From: Dipylidium caninum
Taxonomy: Eukaryota; Platyhelminthes; Cestoda; Cyclophyllidea; Dipylidiidae
Reading direction: 5' to 3'
DNA: 64,000 bases
Assembly: GCA_017562135.1 (NCBI GenBank)
Contig: QEYB01001642.1
Span: 1,116,001-1,180,000 of the forward strand
The notes below the pieces were generated by a model. The model saw only the letters and a list, made by a program, of their open reading frames with translations. It did no database searches and had not been told where the DNA came from. The position numbers and the translations under genes are program-made. Of the stretch, positions 27,101 to 39,105 are shown piece by piece (the stretch's first letter is position 1; each line of letters starts with the position of its first letter).

Positions 27101-28760
27101 GGGTTGCTTCCGGTGAGGTGGAGCTCTTCGAAGCTTTTAAACCCCTGCCGTCAAGTGGATGGTCTCACGCTGCAGTGGAAGACGCTTTCCATGTCCTTTA
27201 ATCTCAGCAGATCTCGCGGTAGGTCTCGCCGATTCTCCGCAGCACACGTAATTTTTCTCCAACTTGCACACTACTGAATGTGGTGTGGCGGGGCAGGACG
27301 ACCACTCCCAAATGGGCTTTCTGCGATTTTCAACCTACTCCCCGCTAATAGAGGCGCTGTAAGCAGCGAAAAGCGTCGGAAAGAGCGGACAACAAGCCAA
27401 AAAATCTTAAATTTGCTCAAAGTGGGAAAACTTCAGTCTTCCAGACACTTTTGCCTCTTACCATATATCTGCCACAATCACCCTACTCCTAAAGATTTGC
27501 CTTCTTTTTTTTCCTGCAATCTCCCTTTCCCTCATTGTTTATTATGTACCCAAGCTAGGTTCCGTACCGGAAATGAACATTTTAGGCTCACGGCCGTGTC
27601 TGCGTGCCTCTGGGCAAATACTCCAGCGCTGAAACCGCCTCCACTGCCTGCGAGACGAGGCTTTCCTTCCTACTCTCCATAAATTCCATCAAACACGCAC
27701 AAATTCACCTCGTGATGTGGGATCTTACCAAGCCTGCTTTTATTACCGAGAATAATGTAAAATAAAATCGCAATAACCACCTTGTCAACTGTTCGTGGCT
27801 CTGCCACACCACCGCGTTTACATTGGAGCAGCCGCTGTTCCATGCAATGAGGCCTCTGATAAGTCCAAAAAGGCGTTACTTCATGCGACGTTATCCTCGT
27901 GCTTTGGTGAGGTGCCTGATGAGGTACGTGTTGTTGGGACATGGGGGGTGAGGAGGGGAACGGGAGCTGGAACGGGAACGGGGCGGGGCGGAGAAAGGGG
28001 AAGGGAGGCGGGCGCACCAAATTCGGAGTTTTGCCGCAGCTCTCCATGGAAACGTTCAAGTCCACTCCCAAATTATCTAAGAGTTGCCGAGGTGCCATCT
28101 TACTTCACACAAAACTTGCAATCTTCTGCCACCTCGCAATTACATTACGAGGACTGCGCAAGAAATATCCTGGTGCGGGCTACCTTCCTGCCGCGGCTTC
28201 CACTTAACTACTGACAAAACAACAGATGGTTGACACACTTCATTCTCCACTCACAATGTCTGGTCGGCCGCTCCGCACCCAGGCCTTAGGAAGCGGCGGA
28301 GGGAGAGGAGATGGAGGAATCTGGCGTCGGTGTGATCTGCGGTAACATTAACAGGCAAATGGTGCGGGACGACGACTTGTCGCGCTTCCAGCATGTCGAG
28401 GTGGCATGCATTTCAGAACGGGCTGAGAAGTGAGACTCTGGCAGTTTCCTCGCACACGACTCTCTAATCGGTGAGGCGAATTGCGTCTGACTGTCGCGTT
28501 TATGAGGGCTAAAATACCGACACAAGGGTGGCTAAGAAGCGAGTTCCTGGGCGTGAAGACCTCCGACACTGGCCGCATAGCCCAGCATCCTTAGGCCGAA
28601 ATGTCATTTGATTGGCCACTACCGCATTACCAGTTGTACGCCCATTGGGCATCGGGAAGCGCGCGCTCCACGACTGGCGCGACTGGGCCTTCTTCTAGCG
28701 CTCGCCCTTGAAACGTGCACAACTGACACGCAGTCTGGTCACTTCCCAAATGATCTGCAA

Positions 28761-31700
28761 ATGAGTGATCCGCAAGCTATCTTTGTACCCTTTCAAGTGC
28801 CAAACATCGAGGTCACGGAGAACCTCTCTGCCAGCTCCCACCTCAGTCCCAGCGTCGAGCGCCTAGTTGAGGTCACCCGACGACTGACCGTGTGCAACCA
28901 GCTCCAGTCCGCCCTCGACAATCGAGCTGGCACAGCCGACTCTCCCGAGGAGAAGCGCGAGACGGCCTCCGTGTCTGATGTGTCTTCGGTGGCAGCTGAG
29001 CGCGAAGAAGCTGAATCCGTCTATACGAATGCCCACAGTTCGGAAATACCCTCACCATCCTACACAGCCAGTCCAGACAGCACAACGCGACAGTCCCCTC
29101 AGAACACCACGAAGAAGTGGGCACGGCTGTTGGGGATCTCGCCCGAGGATATCGGCGATGAGGAGGAATTCATCGTAAGTTGCTCCTTTGTCGGTCATTA
29201 ATTTAGAGGGCGGAATGGGTCGCTTGGTGCTTCACGAAATCTCCGGAAGGTTAGTGCGTCCAAATATAATTTTCAAGGGTTTCGAATTTCCCGGAGCACT
29301 GGTGCTCCCCTCAACGGGCCTTTTTCATATTAATTTTCCAATTGTTCGGGTCTCGAACATAGTTGGGAAAAGCCTCTCCTCTGTTTGTGAAGGCGGCCGT
29401 TTACAGTAGCCATCAGTACATGAGAAAAGGTGGCGGGGAACGAGAGGATCTTCGTCCCATCACGCTCTTCCCACTCACACGCACGGCATTCAACGAAACG
29501 TCGACCCTGCGAGACTGCGAAGCCCCGGGAAGTGGCGCTGGTTCCTCCGTGCCGAATGATAAATGAGTAACCGCGATGGCGAACAGAGTCCCAACTACCT
29601 GCCGGTCACGTGGTCGGGCAGTACAGCCTCTCGGATGATAGCACACTGTCGGTCCCCTCTAAGAGGCGCAGATTTCTGCTAAAACGTCGTTTGTCCTTCA
29701 CAGGACCAACTCCAGTCAGCAGGCGACAGCTTCCTCGCAGGAGTGACGAAGAAGATGCACTGGCTTGCTTGCCCTCGAGACAAGCTCTCGGACGGGTCTC
29801 GCATTAGGCCTGTTGCTCCATTACTCCCTCGTTTTCTTCATTTCGGTCAGAGAAGTGCCGTCGGCCGCCTGAAAGACCGTTCATTTGACAGGAACATCCC
29901 CACTGTCCTGGGCTTTAAAGATTCGTGTGCCATTAGACTAGATGCCTCCCTTGTAGCGGGGCTCTCTCATTCATCGCCTGGGGTGGCTGATCTGCGGCAG
30001 CAGCCACTCCGCCGTTATGACGATCCAAACGTTGAGGCTATGGCGTATTCGAAGTGCAATCCCGAAATATTCTACTTTTATGCCTCTCTGACCGTTTTTC
30101 TCAGTGCTTCCTCCCACTACCGACTAGTGTAAACTGGGGAACTCGTCAAAGACTGTCGCACGGAAGGTGTTCACAGTCCAGTCCGGGCTACCAACGCCAC
30201 GGCGGTGGGCATGGCAACTGAGGTGCTTCCTTCGGGGCTGTGCGCCGCCCGACTCAGGGAGCCCCATGAGGCGGTGTTTTGTGCCATGTTGTCCGAACAC
30301 AGCCCCCACTTGCGCCCATTTTACCCAGTGGAGAGGGGGCGGTGTGGCCAGGGCTACAGGCGGTGTGGGCGAACGCAAATGGAACGGGGTGGAACACTTA
30401 ATGAGTCATCTGGGGAAGCAAAAATAATGGCCAGAATGCCCTCTCAGCCCCTGCGGCCTCTTACTGTCGTTAGAGCACCGCGATAACGTCGTGGACGGTG
30501 TTTGGAGGGAAGGGCGCATCGGCGAACCGGCGGGAGGCGTTGTCGACAGGTCACTCCGCCGCGGGACGCGGCAGGGGGGAGGAGGCGGTTGTGCTAACAC
30601 GAAAGTGGGCCGAGGGACGGGGAACGGCCATCCTCTCGCCAGTATTTACAGCGAAATACATCCCATCGAGATAATGTTCGAGGGTTTTACACATGGCTTG
30701 TGCACCTTTCCACCGTATTAGCATTATGCATGCGCATTATGCAAATGAAGATCTCACGCACTAACAAGCCTGCAGACCCTTTGTGCTGCACGAGGGTTTT
30801 GTGCCTCGTTCAAGTTGGAAGCCTCAGCTGGCCCATTGCCTCGTCTGCCACAACGGCCTCTGCCCTCTCCCTGAACGGCTTTGCCTCGGTGAGCTCGACA
30901 GCGGCCTGGTCGACCATGGACGGCTCCAAATCCCACGTGCTATTGACACTCCCCTTAATGTTCACACGAGAGTCGTGTGTACCAGGATGCTTGTGAAGCA
31001 CAGAGCCATCACCACCACCTCCTCCTCCCTTGACTCGTGGCCAGCATCAGCGGAGGGCGGACTGCTGCCCCGCGGTTGGAGCGATCGGCTTCTCCCATCT
31101 TAATCCTACCATGATGTGGCGCTGCTTGTTCGTGTAGTCTGGTGGAAAGAAAACCTACTTCTTTCCATCGCTTTGTTGTTTTGAGAAAAACCGCTGGTGA
31201 TTTGAGGTCGTTTCGCCTTTTGCTCGAAAATGTCACCACGGCCGGACGAGTGCCCCATAAACAGAGACGGCGGCACATCCCTGCTGGCTGATCCGACACG
31301 AACGTCGTCTTTCACCTAATGCATTCGGCCCTCAAGAATACGGCAGATGATCAAACAGCCAGACCTAGGAACAGGACGCAAATTTCGAGGCCCATTTCGC
31401 CCTTTGAACGTTTAAAAATTGAATCGACTTGATGTTGATGGCGTACGATTTTGGATTTTAACATGCGAATTTGCTAGGCCTCTCCTCAAACACATGCCTT
31501 CTAGACAGCGCAGAACATGTTTTCGTGAAGGCTATTGAATTTTTCGCGGAATTAGTGTCCAGAGCCCCGCCTAGCCATTCTCCGCCGGGTCGAGGCACTA
31601 ATCCCCGGAGCAGCCGCATGCTGCTCCGCCCAGACGTGGTCGAAGCACCTGGCACCACTGCTCGAATGCCGTCTCGAGCGCACCTACTGGGCCAGGGGGA

Positions 31701-34700
31701 CAGTGGACAAGGTGACGAAGACAATGCGGTGCCCTGCTGCTTATCAGCAAATTTCGACAGCTTGGCGCTTTGATGCATAATTAAGTGGCTTCGTCAAATT
31801 GTGGTTGCGCTTCCGTGTCAGTCCTCCGCGAGAGGTGCTAGCGCCGGCACGCCGCCTCCTCCCTTTCCCTCATCACCAGCAACAGCTAGTCTAGCGCTCG
31901 GGTTATTGGCGGACCTTTGCCTTCCAGCCGGTCCTTCCCGGTGACGCGAAGTCGAAGAGTTTAGTGCAGCCGAATATTCCAAGGTTTGGCGCATCTTCGG
32001 AGTGTTGAGGCACGGCTATGCGCAAATTAGACAATGTTTTTCCCCAAAACCTTGAATGACTTAAGTGCAGACGCCCTCTGTTGGAGGAAAACCATAATGT
32101 TACAATTGACGCGCAGATGGAGGGCGACGCCGTCTGTCGCCGCTCGAGTAAATAAATTGTCTCTGCCTGGCGACCTTCCAACAGCAAAAATTACAAAACG
32201 CAGTCAAGAAGTGAGACGCTATTTTAGGAACATTTAATCAATGCATCAAACTGGCAGTCAAGCACGCCTCCCCAAATATCTACTTGCCACGGCATTTGAT
32301 TCCACCTCCGAGGGGAGTTCAGCGCTGAGCCGGGCAGTCGAGGAGGCCCTTCGTGTACACATTCCCCACTTGGCCCATTGGCACAATTCGGAGTCCCACT
32401 TCTTGTGGACAAGAATTTTTACTACCCCATCGAGACGTTCAAATTTGGTTTGCCCACCGCCACTGCGCGCCTCCGGCCCACGTTCGCGCGTGCGTGCATG
32501 TCGGTTGTCGTTCATTTGCCCTTTCGACGCAACAGACCACTTCTTCTCCCCCCACCCATTAATGAAGCCCGGTCCACGCGGACCGCCGCACTTGTCTACT
32601 GCCTCGAGGAAGGGAGGTGGTTCGGCGCAGTCGGGGAAGCATCAGCCGGAGATGCAGGCCGGCCCCACCAGGAGAGGCCCTCCTCTTCGAGCTCTGGCTC
32701 CCGTGTCTGCCTGTCTGCGTTCCGTCGACGCCCAGCAGCACAATTTAACAGCCTCACGGTGTTTCCATCTGCAGGTATTTCTGTCACGAAAGCCGTCGGG
32801 AGTGTCACTTCCAGCTGACTGAACCACATAGTTGGCCGGTCCCAAAACACGTCAATGGGGGCAGGATTTGTGGGCCTTTGGCACTACGAATGCGTGTGCC
32901 ACACTTTCTCTTGCTGTTACATTTTCCGCTGAGAGGAGGACATGTGAACGCATTTCCCCATGAAACGCATTCTCCTCCCAGCGGAGCAAAGAAGCGCCCT
33001 TCCTTGTTTGGCACAAACTTTTCTTAGACACGTTATGCTCGAAGGAGGTGGTGAAGAAACACTTCGGAAACAGAGTGCAACGTTTGTAATGGCTGAACTC
33101 CGTCAGGGTGCAAACCTGTCATGTGTAAAGCTGAGGCCAGCGCTGTCGGCAATAAGCCTGCGCGGGTGCATGTGACTCCCTCGCTCCGCCTTGCGTGGCA
33201 GCGTTGTTCCACGCAGCCCCGTCCCTCGGAGCCCCGCGCACACCGCGTCGGCTGTACGTCTCGCAAGTGTTTTCCGCTCTCTGTGCAAACAACGCTCAGG
33301 GCCGTGTAGAGCGACGGCGCCTGCATTGATACGCGAGGTTGAGGAACGACTGCGATTCGGAAGACTTCCTCCAGTGAGGTGTTGGGGCCCCTGAGATCGG
33401 AGGTACTAGACCCCCTCCCCCCTCCCGGGGCATCCGTCCAGCCGAGTCGTCAGCCGACACCGGGCCTCCGTTCTCCCATTCCTCCCTCTTCTGTACACTT
33501 ACATCTCTTCTCGATCCTTTAGAAGGCAGCCGCCGTCATGACTTCGCACGGCACTCAGCAGCACTTGAACACGTCGACAGCTGCTGAACAACGGGCACTT
33601 CGACAAAGTTGGAATGCGGCCTTGGATGCAGCTCACTTCGGCAGTCTGGAATCCATGGAAACTAACATTGAGAATAGTCTGCGAAGAAGTTCGAGCTGGA
33701 AAGACAAAATGTACGTCCTCTCCATCCTATAAATGTTATTTGTGGGAGTCCCATCCCCGTTAGCCACTCGTCATGCTCACCAGCACTTGTGCGATAGTCT
33801 CACCCCTACTCAACTCTACGTCCAACTAATTGTCTGCCCAGGTCCCTGCCCTTCTTTTCCAAACGATGCACTCAAGTGAAGACGCTGCAGCAGGACGAGC
33901 TCCTCAAAATGATCGCCTCCGGCAAGCCGAGCTACGAGCAAGTGCACCGATGGCGGAAGTCGTTTGAGGCTCTGTTGGCCGACAAGTGTAAGTCCTGGGC
34001 CGAGGCCCCTTAGACGCTTGGGCCTTCTGCCTTGGCTGTTCATCGCGCGCCCAGGCATTTGCTGCGGGCGGGGTGTTGAGAGGTGCGATTGCTGAGGGGT
34101 TACGACACGGTCATAAATTCGGGAGTTGCGTTGTGCTAAGACAACTTGGCTCTTGTGACAAACTGCGTTGGGCCAGCAGCGCCCGCCTCGCACCGAGACC
34201 CGCCTTGTCTCCCGCCAACACGATTGTCCGCTTATAAATATTTGAATAAATTATGAAGATATACAGCACGGCGGAGTTTGCGGCGAGACAGAACAACTGG
34301 AGGACCAGTTAGTGAAGACGCCTGCGCAAAATTAGCTCATTCGACCATCTGCCCACAGCTCAAGTCATTTTCTACCGGTCATTTAGCCCGTGGACGCCTG
34401 GGAAAGTTGAAAGTTTTCCTTTTTCTGGTGCCTTCAACAATGACATGATCCCCTCGTGATGGTAATGGGGAAGGAACTGCTGCTTATTCGCCTCACTCGC
34501 ACCTCATTGAACAAGTCTGCTTTCGAAGGCCGGTGCGAGCAAAAAGGCTGGACAGTCGGCAGCCTCCATCGTACAAGGCTGACGCCGACTGCGCCGCGCT
34601 TGACGGTGTTGCTGACGACGAACGGGCCAAGTGCGGCTGAAATGGTTGCGAGCGGAGCCGCCTGCGGAGATGTTGGTGGGCTCTGCTCAGCTCGATAGCA

Positions 34701-37052
34701 GTTAAATTAGCCGTTCGCAGGTCTCGAGAGACCCCTCTGGCGGAGAGCTAAATTGCGGTTAGTTTAGGTCAAATTTGATGCAGCAGGTGAGAGAGGAAAC
34801 GCAGAAAGAACGTTCCTTAAGGTGTTAGTTTTGTGGCTGACGTCTGCATTCACATATCGCGGAAAGTCGGTCACCTGGCACGGTTGGTCGCCCCAGTCCC
34901 CACCGAGTCAAGGCAATGTAAATCAGGCGGAATCCGCAGGAGTTGTGCATTAAGCAAAAAGTGACGATTTTCACCTCGGGAGTGCGAGTACGGGGAGATA
35001 TGAGTGCCACAGCCCACCCTCTTCTCGCTAAACTCGCCGATACGCATCTTCTCTGCGCTTTCGCTGCTCTCTTTCCTTACCCCGCCCGACACTAAGAAGA
35101 GCAATAACTCCGCGTAATCACTGCAGTTTGTATGGGAGTTAAACTTCATCTTAGAAGTATTTCCGAGACCTTAACCTGCGCGTCAGAGCAATGGCTCTCT
35201 TATCTCTCGGTCATCGCGGTGGCAAACCGCACGCAGTTGCCGTTGGATCAAGCGGGAATCCGTCCGCATGCGCGGCTCTACCTTGGGGCACCGCCAAGCC
35301 ACCTTGTTATCCCGGCCTCCTGTGGGAGGGGCGCGAGGTTAAATGGTCGTCTACTCCCGCACGGGGGACTGCATTTTTCGAAGTTGAGACACCATGGAAA
35401 TAACGCGTGAGCGAAAAAGGCTGGTGACCGAGCTGTGCGGCACACTGCTTTGGTTGACCTCCGACATGAGGGAGAAGGGCACAGCTGCTCACGCAAACGT
35501 CCTCCTCGCTCTCCAGTCGAGCTTATGGATTATTTTGCACTGCCAAATGGGACGTTTTATGTCGACATGGTTTCTATAACCTGGGCGTCTTATACATGAG
35601 GGAAATGACAGGTTTAAAACCTTTCCCCTATCGGCACTGTCCGGGGCATATGACATTCTGCGTTGAGGCTTGGCGGCTGGTGGTTACAAATTGCAGTGCA
35701 GTCAGGCTACAGATTTCGGGCATAAGACACCAGTCCTTACGAGCAGCTTGAGCCTGTCCTCGTCTAAATTCGTCTTTGTGTCATGCATTGCAACTTAGGA
35801 AGCATCCGCCCCAGCCCCCGACCCCGCATGAACTAAGACGACCATGTTACACCGCTGTAGATGGCCTGGCGCTGTTCAAGGAGTTCTTGGCCACCGAATT
35901 CAGCGATGAGAACATCGAGTTTTGGATCGCCTGCGAAGAATACAAGACTATTACGCAAAGCAAGAAGCAGCAAGCAAAAGCTCAAAAAATTTATGAGGAT
36001 TTCATTGCGACTCAGGCCTGTAGAGAGGTGAGCACTTTCATTTATAACTCTACGTCAACACACGCACACGCACACACACACACACAAACACAAACACACA
36101 CATGTCCTCGTCGTCTTTATACCTCGTTTTTAATGGCAAAACGTGTTTGTGCCCCTAACCTGGTCGGAATAGCTGCACAAAGCCGGTGTCTCGTGGATGG
36201 GCCGGCTTGGGAGCACCGAAGAGGAAGTTTGTGCTCTCTCCAGCCACCTGAAGTGGTGAGCCGCGGACCCCTGGGTTTACAACAACAGACGTTAGCATTG
36301 TAGCCGTTAACATGAGGGAGACACAGTTCTGCTGGTGGTGTCTTAAAGGAGTTGTTGAACAAACTTGAAATGGCGGGTTGAGAGAGAGGTCTCGGCGAGA
36401 GTTTATGCCTTATTTTTCCACATAGACCACACAGGACCCATTTTTCTCTCAAGCTGGACCAAACTTTAAGCAGTTTACACTTGGAAAGTACTTACTTGAG
36501 ACAGGAGCTGCCCGGGTATATAACCTACTGATTTTGTTGTGGCAGATCAACTTGGACTCGGTCACGCGAGAACAGACTATCGCAGAGTTGGCCTCTCCCT
36601 CCGCCCACACGTTTGAGAACGCGCAAAAGCGCATCCAAGCGCTGATGGAGCGGGACTCATACGGCCGCTTCCTGCGCTCCGACCTTTTCCTTACCCTCCT
36701 CAATCAGGCAAAACAGGCGGCACGCGAGCTGGCTGCTGCGGCACGCGACGGCCACGATGGCGGCGGTGGCGGAGTCGCGGGCGAGAGCTCAGCCCGTTTC
36801 CGCCTGCCCACTTTCATGGGCGGTGGGACCGGCGGAAGCGGACCTCTGCGCGCGGGCGGCGTGGGTACCGACCTCCCCGGTGTCCTCGCGGCAGCCGCCG
36901 ATGCCGAGGCGGGCATGAACTCGGTGCAGGATCTTGAGCTCCTCGGACTTTCAACCTCGCGACACATGCGCAATATGTCCAAAAATGTGGCGAAGAAGCG
37001 ATCTACTTCCCCAGGCAAATCCTCCACCTCTCCAGCCAAATCACCAGTATGA
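28761..37052 (+). CDS. RGS-domain protein (regulator of G-protein signalling)
   Basis: RGS proteins speed GTP hydrolysis on heterotrimeric G-alpha subunits and shorten GPCR signals. Five coding exons (28761-29174, 33523-33710, 33842-33987, 35861-36027, 36546-37052 with TGA) join in perfect phase to about 473 residues. I chose the ATG at 28761 as the first true in-frame ATG; the frame is open further upstream. The RGS domain covers about residues 233-358. Visible motifs are RWRKSFEALLADKYGLALF, SDENIEFWIACEEYK, AQKIYEDFI, INLDSVTRE and DSYGRFLRSDLFLTLL, which are hallmarks of an intact fold. The N-terminal ~200 residues are Ser/Thr/Glu-rich with no domain I recognise. The C-terminal tail is Gly/Ala-rich and then basic, ending in a Ser/Pro/Lys repeat. 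No DEP, GGL or PDZ domain is visible, so a small R4-like RGS is most likely. Confidence 0.93.
29175..33522 (+). other. Large first coding intron of the RGS gene
   Basis: This 4.3 kb interval runs from a GTAAGT donor to a CTTTAG acceptor, both phase 0. It holds no recognised exon or gene. The open frames at 32241-32822 (+) and elsewhere show no domain and look like chance frames in GC-rich DNA. Confidence 0.6.
36058..36103. repeat. (CA)n-type microsatellite in RGS intron
   Basis: A CA/CACG-rich run of about 45 bases lies just after the exon ending at 36027. Interruptions by G and AA indicate an older, imperfect repeat. Confidence 0.85.
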
Positions 37053-39105
37053 AGGAGGCAATGAAGCGAGAGCATAGTTGTGGTCCTTTAGGTGCCATCC
37101 TCAAACACTTTCGCGGAATGCCCGTATGACAAAGGCGACAGTTACTCTGTCCTCTTGAAAGATCTATGCACTCCCTCCGACCTATGCCGTGTAAATAGCG
37201 ACTGGTTCAAGTATCTATACACGTATGCAAAAGTGACCAGTGGTGACGTCTGTCACAGGCTTCCTTGTGACGCACGAGGTGATAAGCCATGAGTAGTTTG
37301 AGAGCAGACACTCACGCTCATCTTCCACCTCGGACACTTGCGAATTTTAAGTCTTGTCATTGTAGTCCCCACTAGTCGCCACTCAGATTTCACCTAACTT
37401 TAAGGATGAAAACTTAATTCTGTTGTCTGACTTAAAGCCCACTTCGATAAGAGGCAGTACCTGACATTATCCACAAAGTTTCGTCGGACTGACCTACCGG
37501 TAACTGCTTCGTGGGACGCCAACTTTACCCTGAACAAGTGACCTTTGCTAGGCACCTTAAGGGGTTTTGAGTTGCCCTTGTTCCCCCTCCGGGCTGTTGT
37601 CCCCCCTTTTTCATATCACGTCATCTAACCTATCTTTCGCCTTATTTTAATTCAGCCCTCAAACAAGTAGCCCGTTGGCCATTTAAATAGTCTCTAAGTA
37701 CGATTTCGTGCAAACCTGGAGCGTGTGCTAGAACACAAAATCACTTCATCTCGGTCACATTTAACGCAGTTGCCGGCACACTGCATGGCCATTTGGATTC
37801 AGCACGCTGTACTAAAATTGTACCCAGAGAAAAACATACTGTAAATCACGTAAGACAAAGAAATTCACGTCGAATATACTTTTGGAATGCATCGTGTTGG
37901 TGAGACACCCCCGCATTTCATGGCAGAAGACGATGACCAAATGCCTACTACGCCGCATCACCCGGCTGCCCACTTTGCTGTGAAAAGCACTGCCCCAACC
38001 AGCTTTCTTGTTTGATTATAAAATAGTAAAGGTGAATCGAGATTACAGAAGTAACCGAAAAATTTAATGTCCCAAGTCCGCCCCCTCCCCCCCCCTTCCC
38101 CCCCCAATCGCCGAAAAAGACCGTCAACTCAGAGGGCGTTTTGGCAGCAGCGTCAAAGAATAGTTAAAAGGTCCAAAGAGACCAAAGGCGTATGTACGAG
38201 GCCAAGCAACGAAGGCACTAAGGAGGTATACAGGGATTTTTGTGTTAACATACTTCTCGTTCTGTTTAAAGAATATAATTTTCGTCACATCGCTACTCAT
38301 TAAGTCACAGTATGATTGCACGCTGCGGCAAATGCACCTCACCGGATTTCGTCTATCGCACAGGCATAAGGTTACATTAGAAGTGCATAATTTGCTAGAT
38401 TTTGGGATGCACGAAGTCCTCAGGGTGGCCTGCAGTCTTTTCGGCCTACAGCCTTGTCTTGCGAGAGGACAACACAGCTCGTTTTGCAACTGGGGCGGGA
38501 ATAGTCCAGAGCGTTGCAGACATCATTGGAACCACTTCGCCATGAGGTTAATGTTCCTCTCCCCCTGCATCACCGCAGCGTGGTTCGCCTGGTGGTTAGG
38601 TGCGCAGAATCCCCACTTTTCCTTGAAATACCATTTTCCAGTCAGCTTCTGCGCGATTACAAGTTGGACCTCGGCCTCTTCTCCTTGTTAGCCAACATAA
38701 AAGTAATTATTACCACGTAAATAATAGTATGAGCTTAATAAAATTGGATTCGGTGCAGTCAGTAGTGGGCTAAAAGTTGAGAGTGTACTCGCGCAGTTTT
38801 TCTATTTCGTCTCGGCTCTTAGCAGCGTTTGATAAAAATGGACGCGTGTATAATTTTGTCTCTCTAATCAGTTTTTAAGAATGGCCTCGTAACTGTTTCA
38901 TATAACCTCCCTGCGTCATTTATCACGATTACAAGCCACAGAAAATGTGGCCTATATAAAAAAGGTTTGTCATGCAATTCCCTTAGATAATCCTTAATAT
39001 TTGAAGGTTACTTGTACGGAGAAACAGAAAGCATATTTCGAAGTAATGAGGAATTATCTTAGTTTCCTGTCTACATGAGTGGAGCGGTTCTCCAAATGAG
39101 GAGAG
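37053..39105. other. Intergenic DNA at the GC-to-AT transition
   Basis: No gene is visible. Base composition shifts here from the GC-rich left part to the AT-rich right part. A poly-C tract with a short TT interruption lies at 38081-38106. An AATAAA at 38737-38742 on the + strand could serve a long RGS 3' UTR, but it is 1.7 kb from the stop. Confidence 0.5.

Larger units (their letters stand above)
17840..28760. other. About 11 kb intergenic or 5'-UTR/intron DNA without recognisable genes
   Basis: Between the hemicentin stop and the first methionine of the RGS gene I see no domain, motif or splice-consistent exon chain on either strand. Open frames of up to about 180 codons occur (for example 20263-20784 + and 21770-22315 -). 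They are arginine-, proline- and serine-rich, as expected from random GC-rich DNA. Identifiable items are a CA microsatellite at 20592-20610, an 18-bp tandem duplication at 21121-21156 and a GGA run near 26021-26039. Part of this may be 5' non-coding exon or intron of the RGS gene. Confidence 0.6.

Noticed and set aside
32241..32822. 193-codon + strand open frame inside the large RGS intron
   Set aside because: Competing frames overlap on both strands, composition is random-like and it fits no exon chain.
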